From Thysanoteuthis rhombus (lineage: Eukaryota; Mollusca; Cephalopoda; Oegopsida; Thysanoteuthidae): a DNA stretch of 64,000 nt. The notes under the pieces are model-generated. The model was not told the origin of the DNA, did no database searches, and saw only the letters and a program-made list of their open reading frames with translations. This document shows positions 1 to 14,090 of this stretch, one piece after another (within the stretch, counting starts at the first letter, position 1; every line of letters starts with the position of its first letter). Location of the stretch: NCBI GenBank assembly GCA_963457665.1, contig OY735202.1, positions 48,829,781 through 48,893,780 on the forward strand, in the 5' to 3' direction. The position numbers and the translations under genes were made by a program.

Positions 1-545
1 AAATTCTGGGCTGCATATTTTCAGGGCACTCGGGTAGAAGCGTATGATTAAGCTTGATTCTGTTTTTGTCTTATGGTGTGGGTAAAAGTTGAGGTGATCG
101 TTGCTGTTACTTGACTTGCAGTATACGTTCAATTGAAGGTTTGTTCCTGTCACATGTATTAGGATATCGAGAAAAGGGATTGTGTTGTTGGATTCTGTTT
201 CGTATATAAAGTCTATTGTAGTTTCAACTTTTTTAAGCCTATCTATTAAGTTGGGCAGATTTATGTCGTTTGAGTAAATTAAGCGGGCATTATCGATGTA
301 TTTGAAATAAGTGGCTTCTTTTAGCATGCATTTGAAGGGAGCTGATTCCAAGAATTTATGGTGAGGTATGCTAGTGCTCTACTGAACGGTGAACCCATAC
401 GTAGGCCCAATTTTTGTTTGCAAAAATATATTGAATCGGAAATAGCGCTGGCTTATACATAGAGTACAGATATTAATGATTGTGTCTATAGGTAAGGGTA
501 GATCTAATTTGGATTTGTTCAAGTGTGTTTTCAGTATGTGTAAGC
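1..545 (-). mobile_element. Penelope-like element reverse transcriptase relic
   Basis: Minus-strand translation gives consecutive motifs of a Penelope-like (PLE) reverse transcriptase: LGLRMGSPFS near 410-381, the catalytic-region motif YIDN at 300-289, IPFLDILI near 180-157, and NVYCKSSNSNDHLNFYPHH further on. PLEs normally carry YxDD at the catalytic site; here the last Asp is Asn. At least two frameshifts (near 355-366 and just upstream of 419) and a truncated 3' side at the window edge make it non-functional. The family call rests on motif order and spacing and is firm. The N-terminal region and any GIY-YIG endonuclease are not visible, and the element probably continues beyond position 1. 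Confidence 0.85.
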
Positions 546-625
546 ATTTTGCAAATCCTAGAGAAGGTCTATGTCCAACGACGGACGTTGAAAGACTGAT
601 GATGATAGTGATAATGATTTATAAT
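546..625 (+). mobile_element. LINE 3' end with GATGAT tail
   Basis: Contains the sequence 'ggtctatgtccaacgacgg' followed by gttgaaagact and a short degenerate GATGAT run. The same junction recurs at 19857-19955 and 53125-53190, and in reverse at 6600, 12105 and 37750, which defines a dispersed LINE 3' terminus. Only the last few dozen bases are present, abutting the Penelope relic. A local ORF reading through it (EGLCPTTDVERLMM) is the C-terminal tail in a secondary frame, not a gene. Confidence 0.7.
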
Positions 626-690
626 GATTTAATGTCTAAACTGGCTAATGATTTGTTTTTTTATGTCAACTTTTTTTTAGTTTGTTGTCT

Positions 691-830
691 AAGATCCCAG
701 TCGTGCAGCAACCCTATTTTCTGTAATTGCTTATTCTATTTACGTTGTCTAAGCCAAATGGTATATTCACCGTGTTTTAATCGGTCATTTCAAATAGAGT
801 TTGAAAATAATATAGTGAATGTATATGATA
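691..830 (+). mobile_element. SINE S1 body fragment
   Basis: The stretch from 'cagcaaccctattttctg' through 'ttctatttacgttgtctaa' matches the body of the SINE at 2290-2400 and, more weakly, 15220-15300. The tRNA-like head (A and B boxes) is missing here, so this is a 5'-truncated copy. No open coding capacity. Confidence 0.6.
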
Positions 831-1921
831 AATCCTCGCTCTATCAAACATTGATATAACTAATTTCAGTTCAAAGGAACATGTTGATCATATCAAACTT
901 TGTCCTTATTTACCGAACAAACTTGGATAAACGCAACGAGCGTGTGGTCAATGATGAATCTCATCCCAGTTCTTCATATCAAGATAAAAGGGTATTATCT
1001 GTTCTTCTCACGACAACGAGACATAGCATCAACTTCCCTTCCTCAATTTTAAACGTTATTGTGATTTTGTTTTAAGAGTTTCCTCCGTGGATTTTATTCA
1101 ATCATAATATTTTTTTTCAATTGACAAAAATAGAAGTTCTTATGGATCTTATTCATTGCTTGGAAACCATGTAACTTAACATTATATTTTTACAAATTGA
1201 AAATATGATATGAACTATATATATGTCGGTGCGTGAGTATGTTGATGAAAGTGACAATTAGAAGATAAAGTAAACAAAGTTAGGTGTTACATCTCAAAAT
1301 CTTTAATTTCATGTGGGCATGTCTTGATCTATTTCGGCGGTTGACTGCCATCTTTTTCAGAGATACTTGCAGCAAGACAGAGAATATGGTATGTTGTCTA
1401 CATGTTTGAGATAGAGGAAAAATGGGGATATTTCTGTGTTGTTGATTGTTTATTAGGAGTGAAAGGGGGGTGTTTGCATCCGTGTAAGTAAGAGTCAACT
1501 TTAGGTCGAAATTATAATTATAACAACCAGCTACAGGCATGACCTCACTTCCCTTACAAGAGATAAGTAACATTAACAAACGAATATATAAAATGAGTTA
1601 ATAGTAAAAGGCCGTAAAATTTACCAACACACGGATTAACTAGTGTAATATGTAAGATAGTTTTAAAACCCGCAAACCAATACTATAACGACAGGAATAT
1701 TGCGAAAAATAAAACCAAGAAAATAATTCAAAGATATCAAACGCAACTAATAGAACCTGAAACTTGGAATTCTACGAATTAAGAAACTTGAGATGCTAAG
1801 AATGGAACAATCAGACACAAAAGAAAGAGAAAAAGTTAATATAAATAAAACAAGGCGGTGTTTTCCACCCTGAGAAAAGGACACCTCCTAATTATGTTCA
1901 ATATATGGACCGGAATAAATC
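831..1921. other. No recognisable feature
   Basis: AT-rich unique-looking sequence. Short ORFs on both strands lack recognisable motifs, coding-like composition or splice context. I see no repeat family member here. Confidence 0.5.
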
Positions 1922-1991
1922 GAATTATTCGCCTGGAGAAGCCCCTAAAGTACAGAAGCATAAACGTGTTTGTGTAGCAAATCCATTATTT
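1922..1991 (+). ncRNA. Hammerhead ribozyme relic H1 (type I order)
   Basis: Elements appear in hammerhead order: stem I 5' strand ending ...cgc (to 1932), core CTGGAGA (1933-1939; consensus CTGANGA, so A6 is changed to G), a weak stem II region, GAA (1955-1957), an 18-nt stem III hairpin (1958-1975) that pairs as 8 bp with two G.U wobbles, then cleavage-site A at 1976 (GTA) and stem I 3' strand gcaaat (1977 on). Stem I pairs only partly. It matches H2 and H3 nearby. Hammerheads are known from Penelope-like elements and retrozymes. This copy is predicted inactive because of the core mutation. Confidence 0.65.
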
Positions 1992-2096
1992 CACCATATA
2001 TATATATATATAATGAAATATCTGATGTGTATAAAGTACTCCATACATTCAGGATTAAACATTAAGTTGATTAAGAGTGGAGCTTAGAATATAATG

Positions 2097-2156
2097 AAGT
2101 AAGGATTTGCTACACATTTGTATTTCTGCCATGCTTGGGTTCTTCATGCAAATTTT
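2097..2156 (-). ncRNA. Hammerhead ribozyme relic H3 (minus strand)
   Basis: Read on the minus strand: stem I strand aatttgc, core ATGAAGA (RC of 2141-2147; C3 changed to A), weak stem II, GAA, then a short stem III hairpin ATAC/GTGT with loop AAAT, cleavage triplet GTA (RC of 2111-2113), and stem I 3' strand gcaaatcc (RC of 2103-2110). Stem I pairs over 6 bp. Stem III differs in sequence and length from H1 and H2 yet still pairs. One core lesion predicts loss of cleavage. Confidence 0.65.
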
Positions 2157-2165
2157 ACTCCAGAT

Positions 2166-2230
2166 CAGATTTGCCTGAAGAAGCCCAAACAGGATAAAAA
2201 CATAAACAAGTTTTTGTAGCGAATCCTTAC
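2166..2230 (+). ncRNA. Hammerhead ribozyme relic H2
   Basis: Stem I 5' strand gatttgc (2168-2174), perfect core CTGAAGA (2175-2181), short stem II, the expected GAA reads AAA (2197-2199; G12 to A), an 18-nt stem III (2200-2217) pairing as 8 bp with a single U-U mismatch, cleavage-site A at 2218, and stem I 3' strand gcgaatc (2219-2225) pairing 7 bp with one G.T wobble. This is the best-preserved of the three. It lies directly upstream of the SINE S1 head. Confidence 0.7.
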
Positions 2231-6187
<3,957 letters not shown>

Positions 6188-6229
6188 AAGGGAAATAACT
6201 CTTCCATCTCATTTAGAGTTACTTCCCTT
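6188..6229. repeat. Short stem-loop, inverted repeat
   Basis: Arms aagggaaataactct (6188-6202) and agagttacttccctt (6215-6229) are complementary at 14 of 15 positions around a 12-nt loop. Such gggaa(g/a)taactc arms resemble MITE-like termini in molluscs; that parallel is general knowledge and was not tested. Too short to be an element by itself. Confidence 0.6.
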
Positions 6230-6599
6230 GGAGTGAACTTATTCCTGTCTCTGTTGGTGTAATTATGATAATTCATTTCACCGATAAACACATTTGTACA
6301 TCATTGGTCTGGGTACCAACAAGGATTATTACCTCACAAGTAATCATAGAGTTGCTATCATTGATGGTATTATAAAAGCAATCAGTGTCTTTTTATAGTA
6401 TCATCGTTTTGAACAATAATTCTAATTGCGGTGGCGTCTCAATTTTTGGGATTTCATGGAAATTCGTGGTCCTTGGTTGATGTAATGGTCTTCTACGATT
6501 TCAATTTTCATCGTGAGCGGAAAGGCCCCATACCTGGCATCTATATAACAAGAAAGAATTCCAGAAGTGAGAAGAATATAAATAAATGCAAATAACTAA

Positions 6600-6885
6600 G
6601 ATCATCATCAGCAGCAGCAACAGCAGCCTTTTTAGCATACGTCGTTGAAAATAGACCTTTCTCAAGATTCGCCAGAGCGTTGTTAAACCGATACTTTCTG
6701 AAATCGTTTACTTCGTCACGCTATCTTATTATTACTGGCCACAGTTTTGCACATAATCTCTGGGATTCACGTTGTTGAGTCGTGATGCCCAGCGTTTGTT
6801 TGACATTATTGCAGCATGACCAGGCTTTTGCCATTTGAGCATTTTAATGGATTCCATAATATCTCGAACTCTTGTACTTTCTCCA
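6600..6885 (-). mobile_element. LINE 3' end (RTE/L1-type C-terminus), minus
   Basis: On the minus strand the translation, across frameshifts, gives GHAA...NKRWASRLNNVNPRD...LWRILRKVYFQRR followed by a CTG/GATGAT tail. The pattern GHxARM...RWxxRLTTWxPRD...LWRIL is the C-terminal end of a non-LTR reverse transcriptase ORF and is shared with 12105 and 19680. It is truncated and degenerate, and the 5' side fades near 6885. Confidence 0.7.
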
Positions 6886-7043
6886 ATATAATGTGCTGTC
6901 TTATGATTCCTGTATGTAATGATTACGGCGGTTGGGACTTACAAAAAGGGTGCCCAGTTTAATTACTATTATTTGAAGTACTGGATGAAAACTTATCCCC
7001 ATTTTCTATTGTCTTCCGTATTCTGGAAGGAGTCATAACTGTT

Positions 7044-7044
<1 letters not shown>

Positions 7045-7115
<71 letters not shown>
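7045..7115. repeat. TA microsatellite
   Basis: About 35 uninterrupted TA units. The flanking DNA (7116-7340) does not match the SINE families recognised elsewhere in the window. Confidence 0.97.
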
Positions 7116-7117
<2 letters not shown>

Positions 7118-8032
7118 CTTAACTATACTTGCTCACAGAAAGAAGACATAACTTAGTTACAGAGGTATACTTAGAGATTTGGCAGTCTGGGAATGGTGTG
7201 GCTTGACTGTTTGTGGATGCCCTCCAATATATAGAGAGATTTGTTAATTGGAATACAGTTGGTGAACTACTATTTATACAGCTTTTAGGATGTCCTCCCA
7301 TTATGGGTCTGAGGGACGTTTTTCAAATACCCCAAGCCTCCTTTCAACTACGCCTCCAAATAGTCATCACAAAAATTTAAGTTTAGAATATTTCTGATAA
7401 CGTTTTTGTCTAGATACAAGTTTTTAGGGGTTTACTAAAACCAGAACTTCTGTCCCGACTGAAGATGATTATTGCCACTTTTTATTGTATATATAGGGGG
7501 AGGCAGTAGGGTCTACCATGCACCTCCATGGATAGATCTTTTTATGGTTAACTGATTGTTTGGCAGAGCCAACTGAATGTGAATGAAAATGAATGAGAAA
7601 GAAAAAAAACTCAATTAGGCTGCGTGTGATTCGATGGATTGATTAGTTCATTTGCAAATTCATGAATATCAATGGCAATATAACAAAACAACATTATTCT
7701 TCAAAAAAGAAATGCATAACTTTTCGAAATCTAACTCCCACTCAATGCCCGGACAATTTTTCGTGGATACTACATTGTCTGGCAGGTTCAAACGAATGAG
7801 AATTAAGAAAGCTCTCATTAAAAAGTTCTTTTGAACCTCAATATTGACGTCATAAGCCGCAATCTCCACCTGGGGGTACTAGAATTTAAAATTTTTCGCT
7901 TATCAATATTGTAAATTTTCATTAATATCTAAAACTTGTAAATTTAGATCGGTCAGTATAACAGCATCCTGGCAATCAGTTGGTCATGATTTTAACCGTT
8001 GGGAATTTGAATATTACATATCGGCTAACATC
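7116..8032. other. No recognisable feature
   Basis: Unique-looking AT-rich DNA. The overlapping ORFs at 7652-7834 (+) and 7669-7869 (-) read the same segment on opposite strands, with no family motif. Confidence 0.5.
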
Positions 8033-8159
8033 ACTAAAAATCGCTTTTGCACAATAGATACTAACTGACAAGATACATTGTTGGAAAGCTGACTAAATTT
8101 TCATTTCAATTGCATATCACAACACAAAATATCTACAAATATTGGATTTTATGTGTATG

Positions 8160-8350
8160 CGTGTGTGTACACACTGGCAGTGGACTCTGGTTCCACATGG
8201 TACATTTCGATGCACACTCACACAGCACACACCACTAATGATGGGAAGAATCCCGAAACATGTATGGACTATTTACTTATTTAAGGATTAATAAACCTTA
8301 CCACCAAACACTTCATTCCTGAGTCAGTCTCACTCTCTACAGTACACATT

Positions 8351-8353
<3 letters not shown>
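8160..8353 (+). mobile_element. Dispersed repeat carrying hammerhead family 2, copy 1
   Basis: The segment through 'gaaacatgtatggactattt', an 'aggattaataaa' section and 'attcctgagtcagtctcac' also occurs at 15600-15740, in the same order and likewise running into a TA tract. The shared unit is roughly 130-190 bp. The order of modules suggests a retroposon whose tail became the microsatellite. Confidence 0.7.
8232..8267 (+). ncRNA. Hammerhead-like motif, family 2 copy 1
   Basis: Stem I CCA (8232-8234), core CTAATGA (8235-8241; G5 to A), stem II GGGA/TCCC with loop AGAA (8243-8254), GAAAC (8255-8259), a 2-bp stem III closed by AT, cleavage triplet GTA (8262-8264), and stem I TGG (8265-8267), which pairs with CCA. 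This is the minimal type I layout reported for Penelope-like elements. One core substitution predicts inactivity. Confidence 0.6.

Positions 8354-8423
<70 letters not shown>
8354..8423. repeat. TA microsatellite
   Basis: About 35 TA units directly 3' of the family 2 ribozyme-bearing repeat. It is the source of the YIYI ORF on the minus strand. Confidence 0.97.
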
Positions 8424-8426
<3 letters not shown>

Positions 8427-8550
8427 TGGAAATAGGATTTCATCGTCATGTTTTGCTGGTAATTTTTTTGGCACAACAGATACAAATTGACAAGACACAA
8501 ATTTACGTTGGAAAGCCGACAAAATTCTCTTTCCAACAATGTATCATGTT

Positions 8551-9240
8551 TTTTTTTTTGTTTTTTTTTTTTTCTGGTCCCAAATAACGTGGGGTGGTCG
8601 AATTAGCGGCCATCTTGGATTTTCACCAAAGATTTCTCGGGACTTTCAGGAATGTTTTAATTTTTCCCAATTTCGGCCACAATTTTACTAATTTGCCTGG
8701 ACTTCAAACTTTTGCCAACGAATGATTGAGAGATTGTCATGATCACTTTTTGTAACAATGCTTCAACAAAATGTGTAGTTGGTTTCAATCTTATGCTGAT
8801 TCCCTGTTCCCCGGGAGATGAATCACTGTGTACTGAGGCTGGGGCACAGTGGATCAGAAAGATGATAAAAACAAGTGCCTGCCAGTTGCTGTCTAGGAGA
8901 GATATTACTTTCTTATCTTCAAATTATCCATTTAACAAAAGCATTGATTTTTTTTTTGTCCACCCAAATATACTAATGAAATTAGCTTCTACCAACGATT
9001 ATTCTTTTTTTCATCCATTATGCCCCAGCTCCTCCTTTATATTGTCATTGTGTTTGAGAGTTGCGTTGTTAATGAGAGAAAAGTGTTTTGTATCTGGGAA
9101 ATGATGTTTCCTCCACGTGGATGATATTTGCCACCGAATGAAGGTCATTGACAAGGAAGGATATTATGTCAAAAATCATTTTTTGTTGTGAAAAAAATGC
9201 TCTTTTCGTCATTGAGTTATAGATTTATTGATTAAGCTGC

Positions 9241-9241
<1 letters not shown>
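8551..9241. other. No recognisable feature
   Basis: Starts with a poly-T run. The 121-codon ORF at 8739-9104 has no identifiable domain. Its Phe/Ser-rich end follows local T-rich DNA, so I do not call it a gene. Confidence 0.5.
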
Positions 9242-9303
<62 letters not shown>

Positions 9304-9560
9304 CAGTAATTGTGTCATCCACAGACAGTTGTTTCGTTGTATCACATCTCTTCAGTGTGGCTATAGACAACCCAGTATCCTTTCCAGTACTGCTAAGTAG
9401 GGTCGAAAGCTTCATTTCAGACTCAGAGGCAGATGCTCTGCCCCTGCGCGGAACTGGACGCTCAGTAGGACCGAATCAAGCGATACATTTACTTACGCAT
9501 AATTCCCCATCTACCAGAGTGCTCCATTTCGGAGTTGGAAGAGTATTGCTATAGTAGCTT
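9242..9560 (-). mobile_element. tRNA-derived SINE family F with TA tail (minus)
   Basis: On the minus strand, a tRNA-like head includes 'agcatctgcctctgagtctg' (RC of 9419-9438, resembling an anticodon arm) followed by a decayed B box. The body ends in 'tgtctgtggatgacacaatt' (RC of 9303-9322) and then a TA tract (9242-9302). The copy at 36594-36890 has the same order with a better B box. The TA run therefore occupies the SINE's 3' tail position. Confidence 0.75.
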
Positions 9561-9844
9561 ATAGTAAACGAGTGTACAACCTAAGCGCGCTCAACCCTAA
9601 AGAAGGGAGCGTTAATTAGTGTGCGCGCGTGTGTGTGTGTGTGTGTGTGTACAAACAAATGTGTATACAAGTAAGAAGCAATACATTACTAATGCATAGT
9701 AAATTCAAGATACACGTAGTATTTTGATGTAAAACTGTTGATCTGGTTAGTTATTCAATAAGAACCTCCGCGTAACCAACGTCTTTACGCAGTATGTGGG
9801 ATTGGGGGAGATCAACTAGAAGAATTGGTAAAAAAAAAAGGATG
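9561..9844. other. Unique spacer with CG/TG microsatellite
   Basis: Contains a gcgcgcgtgtgtgtg run near 9621-9651 and otherwise no recognised element. Confidence 0.6.
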
Positions 9845-10145
9845 ATCTAGGAATAGGTTACTTCTCTCGCCTTTTGTTGGGCAGTGATCACTTTAAAAAA
9901 AGTCTGAAATTCGGAAAGCAGGTGTGTATGCTACCGGGCATAAAGGACCAATTTAGCATAAACTAGTATCGTAAATCGACCCCCTCACTAAAACTTATCC
10001 AGTAGGAAAGTTCTTTAGATAAAAAAGTTTTTTTTTTTTCTTTACAACGTCAAGTGAATGTTTCTATTTTCCAGCCCTCTAGTTCGGTTGGTGCGACCTG
10101 TGCACGTAATACAGCCAGTCAGCCAGACCAATCTAAAAACTAAAG
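9845..10145 (-). repeat. Dispersed family A, copy (minus)
   Basis: The reverse complement carries the family A landmarks in order: 'attggtctggctgactgg', 'gcacaggtcgcaccaa', 'gggggtcgatttacgat', 'tatgctaaattggtcc' and 'cccaacaaaaggcgag'. The same landmarks occur at 43205-43690 and 53765-54070. No coding potential. The family's class is unknown. Confidence 0.75.
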
Positions 10146-11006
10146 AAACGTATGCTTACATAGACTATGTTGATATTGACAGTTTTGCTTGACGTTCTGT
10201 ACATATTAATATATGAGTTCAAGACTGTTTCATATGGAGCGTTTACATCTGACCTAAATACAAAACCCTCGTTATTAGACAAAAAAAAACGTCGCTATAC
10301 AAACTTTCTGACCCAAGACTGAATTCCTATTAGCAAACATGTGGAGTTATTTACATTAGGTCCCACGTCATCAGTGACGGGAATGGGTTTTCGGAACTAG
10401 GTATTCTATTATAAAGCTTGGTTAGGAACTAGGTATTCGGTAGTGTCCCCATTTGTAGATCTTAAACCTACAAAAAACCTGGAAATTGAGAAGTAGTAAT
10501 ACGCTGTATCACTGCGTAACCCCACACCCAAATTCCGTCCCTGTATTCCATGCATAAACATTAATAGAGGCACAGTCAGAAAGTTGGAGCCTTTATTTAC
10601 TCGAATGAGCATTCAGGCGCGCGCACACACACACACACATGAGTGCGCTCATATATGTTATTTACCACCGTATGACGTGCCATGCATATTACGGACACTG
10701 ATTTTTTTTATGAATTCATAAAAATAGGAAAATACTTGAGAGGTTATAATGATGGATATAAATTTCATAACCAAGGAAGGAGAAAAAAACGTTAACATTG
10801 TTATTAGCAGGATTCTTATCTGAAATTTTCATTTTATTATATAATATTATATCAATGGGATTGATCGAAGTTTTGGGCGAACTGCATTGACAAAGAAAGA
10901 GGCTATGTTGAAAAAAGTATCAATAAATTGATTTCGTTAATATATCTGTGTAAGAAAAAGAGACAGATCAGCTGTTTCAAACTGTGAAATGGGTTAGAAA
11001 AAAATA
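10146..11006. other. No recognisable feature
   Basis: Includes a short CG/CA dinucleotide run (10617-10640) and a local duplication of 'aggaactaggtattc' near 10395-10439. No transposon motif or exon-like ORF. Confidence 0.5.
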
Positions 11007-11823
11007 AGTAAGTTTGAATTCTTTCGCAGATCGTCGCCGACCGTGTCAACCATTCATAAAAACAGGTATGGCAGGTCAGAAAGGACTAAAATGTTTACGT
11101 CTTAATACGCCTAAATTTATAAGGGCAAAATAAAATGTTAGAGACGGGGTGACATCATTTGTTATATTTATTTATATATTTTACCGAAAATATTAGATTG
11201 TGAAATAGAATCAACTATTAGGCACGATCAAGAATGAAATAAAATATTAGAGACGAGAACAAAGTTGGATGTATTTATTGATACATATTCATAATTAAAA
11301 GGTTAAATTGAAATGAAAAAGGTTTCTTTTTCTTCCAGATGAAGGAGAAATCCTTTGATCCTTTCTTTTTTTCATCCAAGATCAAGGATAAGTCTTCCAA
11401 ATTGTTCTTTTTTTTTCTTATCGAATCTATCGGACCAAGTACTGCATGGATCCGGAATTATCATTTGATAGGCAAATCTAACATTATTTCTCGAATATAA
11501 TGAACACAAACGGATATTCAAAAAATATAAATGTAAATAACTGAATAAGAAATAATGTTAACTTTTTTTTTTTTTTTTGATTACGTATAAATCAAAGAAT
11601 AGACGTTAATTTAAAAAGTAACCTATAATCTAATGGTAGATATCGCAATTTAAATAAATAATAAATGGTCAATCCCGTCAATGACATTTCATCTAATACC
11701 TGAGTATTGAATTAGGCGTATTTAGACATAAACGTTTCAGTCACTTCTGGTCAACCAACTCTGATTTCATAGATGGCTGACAAGGCCAACGACGATTAGC
11801 TAAAGAATGTCAGAAACTTTATT
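11007..11823. mobile_element. Non-autonomous DNA transposon with ~110-bp TIRs
   Basis: The left end (11007-11118; includes 'attctttcgcagatcgtcg' and 'tcttaatacgcctaaatt') is mirrored by the right end (RC of 11703-11823; 'attctttagctaatcgtcg' and 'tctaaatacgcctaatt') over about 110 bp at roughly three-quarters identity by eye. The interior has no ORF but does have a 109-bp-spaced direct repeat ('aaataaaatgttagagacg' at 11128 and 'aaataaaatattagagacg' at 11237). This fits a MITE. Superfamily and target-site duplication were not determined. Confidence 0.7.
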
Positions 11824-12104
11824 AAAAAAACTTAGACCAAACCAAAACTCCATGTTTTAGATAGTATATCTCCTCAGGGAAAATAATGTTATCATTGGCA
11901 TCGATGGCATTCTCTAAATCACTGTCATCACACTGCACACCATTGACAAGGCCAAGATGTTCCCTTGTCCAAAATGCTCTTTTCTTCAGAGAATGTTTAC
12001 AGCATGTCCTTGAGTTTCTCCTCAGTATGCATCAGGGGCTTTTTGACAGAAGTCAAGGTTAAAATGGACACCCTCTTTTTTTCTTCTGCATTTCTTTCAG
12101 CTAA

Positions 12105-12370
12105 TACATCATCATCATCATCATCATCATCATCCTCTCAACGTCTGTTGTTGGACATAGACTTTCCCCAGGATTCGCCACACCTCCCTATGATGGGCGT
12201 CGTTGAGCTAGCACTTTCTGAACATTCAGTCCAGTTCGTCCCTCTATCGGGTGTCCGCCATTCGTGCAACATGGCCAGCTCACTGCCATCTGAGATTTTT
12301 AATGGATTCTATGATGTCCCTGACTCTTGTCTTTTCCCGGACTTACTTACCAAAACTTGCTCAGCAGTAC
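12105..12370 (-). mobile_element. LINE 3' end (RTE/L1-type), minus
   Basis: The minus strand reads GHVARMADTR..., then NDAHHREVWRILGKVYVQQQ, then a GAT repeat tail at 12108-12134. This is the C-terminal end of a non-LTR retrotransposon polyprotein. The copy at 19680-19955 is closely related and in the opposite orientation. The 136-codon plus-strand ORF over this region is an antisense reading. Confidence 0.8.
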
Positions 12371-12649
12371 CTTAAGTGTACTAAATCGAAACCTGCAGTG
12401 ATAAAATCGCATTAATAAAATTCAATTCTATCTAAAGTATTCCTGTACGTACATAGTATGTGTGTGTGTGTACGTGTGCGTGTGTTAGTTCTGATTTTTG
12501 ACCTGTATTTATCTCAAGTTTATCACCAGTGACGTTTGTAATACTATTTCTATCGACAGCAATAATTTATACGCCTATGAAAATCAAATAATCTTGTTGA
12601 CAAGTAATGAAATTCTTTAACCTTTGTTCCCAATCGTTCAATATACGGT
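12371..12649. other. No recognisable feature
   Basis: Contains only a short TG-rich run near 12460-12486. Confidence 0.5.
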
Positions 12650-12745
12650 TGCCACTTATTTGGCACAGGATTAGAACCCACGACCAGAGCAGATTTAGTT
12701 TGAACGGATGGGGCAATTCAGGTTTCATGCTATCCCCCACCCCCT
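12650..12745 (-). mobile_element. tRNA-like SINE fragment (minus)
   Basis: The minus strand has a good B box, 'gtgggttctaatcctgtg' (RC of about 12666-12683), preceded by a weak A-box-like 'gatagcatgaaacctg'. No tRNA cloverleaf can be completed, so it is a decayed tRNA-derived retroposon and not a tRNA gene. Confidence 0.45.
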
Positions 12746-14089
12746 GCATAGAAATCAGAATGAAAGTTTAAGCATCGAAGTCTGTTTATTGCATGCAATG
12801 AAAACAGACAAGTTATAAATCCATGCAAAAGATCAAGTGTGTAATATAACTGAAAAGTGTTAATAAATACTTGTAAACATGTAAAAACCTGCCTGCAAAA
12901 CTCCAATTAGACTTAGGGAAGACAAGTTACAAAGAATGTGGTTATGCTGCTATGTGCTCTTTACTTTTCATAGATAACAATGGCAGACCCAACAATGCAG
13001 TCATAATTGATTTATTTCTCATTAAAGAAACTATTGTTTCAATTATTACATTTCGTGTTGGGGGTGCTCGGGACAATTTCTCGTCTAGCCACTTAAAGAT
13101 GAGACCCTGTTCAAGACCATGACTAAGTAAATGTTGATGCGAAATTTTCCGATTTGGTCTCTTTGCACAATCGTTTGTCTCGTTCGTGCCATTTCGGCAG
13201 TTCCAACAAGTCTAAGATATCGTGGAATACTTTGATGATAGAATAATGATACCATGAATTTATATGAATAAAAGATTTTCACAGAAACTGCAGGAAAATT
13301 TTTTACCTAGGAAGCACGTTTAGAACTAATATCAAGAAATAAGAAATTAGAATTTTCTGTTGTGGCTGGACATTTCGCATCTCGTGTGTTCACATCTCTT
13401 TATGACACTTTTCGATCGGCCGATCCCTGATATTTTAAATACCAATTCTCAGACATATCATGTTCGATTGTTATGAATCAAGGTCCAGACCTTTGGGTGA
13501 ACCATCCTCATCTTACACTTCCTCCTTCCCTTCATCAACCTCGTCCTTCCGCTACTGCTACCACAACTAGTAATACCAAATATCAATTTTCTCAGCCGTA
13601 TTATTTTGGATTTATATCAAAATTGGCCCAGTCCTTTGGATGAACCATATTTGTATTCCCCCAGCTCCTCTTCCTGCAACCACCGTGGATAATGAACGCA
13701 TCGTTGAACTTGTTTTAAGATGAGGAACTTCCATAATCATTACTTCCTTTACTAGCTTCACTTCGTCTTTTTACATTACCAATTGGATGAATCGCCATTG
13801 AATAATGGATTTCGAACTTGCAAAGTGGAATTTTGATATAACGTAGAAAATTTGATTCTCTCTGGGTACCCTACATTTATAGCCTTGTGCCAGACCAACT
13901 TAAACTTAATTAACTCTAGTAACCTAAACCATAAACCCTCTTGTTTTCACTTCCTCAAGGTCCTCAGGATTCTTATACACCCTCCTTTCTCTACCCAGGG
14001 AACACTTTTAAGGAGAACAATACAAACTTTGATTAAATCTACTCTTTAGGGAAATGGGCCCATTTATAACAAAATTGTTATAATATTAC

Positions 14090-14090
<1 letters not shown>
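12746..14090. other. No recognisable feature
   Basis: Unique-looking DNA with some C+T-rich stretches (13500-13700). Two related segments, near 13490-13570 and 13630-13700 (each 'cctttgg(g/a)tgaacca...' followed by CT-rich DNA), suggest a local duplication of about 145 bp. No ORF with family motifs. Confidence 0.5.

Larger units (their letters stand above)
2092..2230. repeat. Palindrome formed by H3 and H2
   Basis: The arm from 'gaagtaaggatttgctac' (2095 on) is mirrored by the reverse complement of 'gtagcgaatccttacttc' (2216-2233), so H3 and H2 form two imperfect arms of about 65 bp around a short centre. Either two ribozyme-bearing elements inserted head to head, or a single element was duplicated in inverted orientation. 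Confidence 0.7.
8033..8550 (+). repeat. Direct repeat pair flanking a hammerhead-like element
   Basis: The segment at 8045-8110 (tttgcacaatagatac, then tgacaagatacattgttgg, then aaagctgac) recurs at 8465-8540 (ttggcacaacagatac, tgacaagacacaaatt, ttggaaagccgac). The copies lie about 420 bp apart in the same orientation and enclose the ribozyme-like element and TA tract at 8160-8423. They could be long-terminal-repeat-like arms or a split target repeat. Confidence 0.6.

Noticed and set aside
11965..12375. 136-codon plus-strand ORF
   Set aside because: Antisense of a LINE 3' end (GHVARM ... WRIL on the minus strand); its Ser run is the CAT microsatellite.
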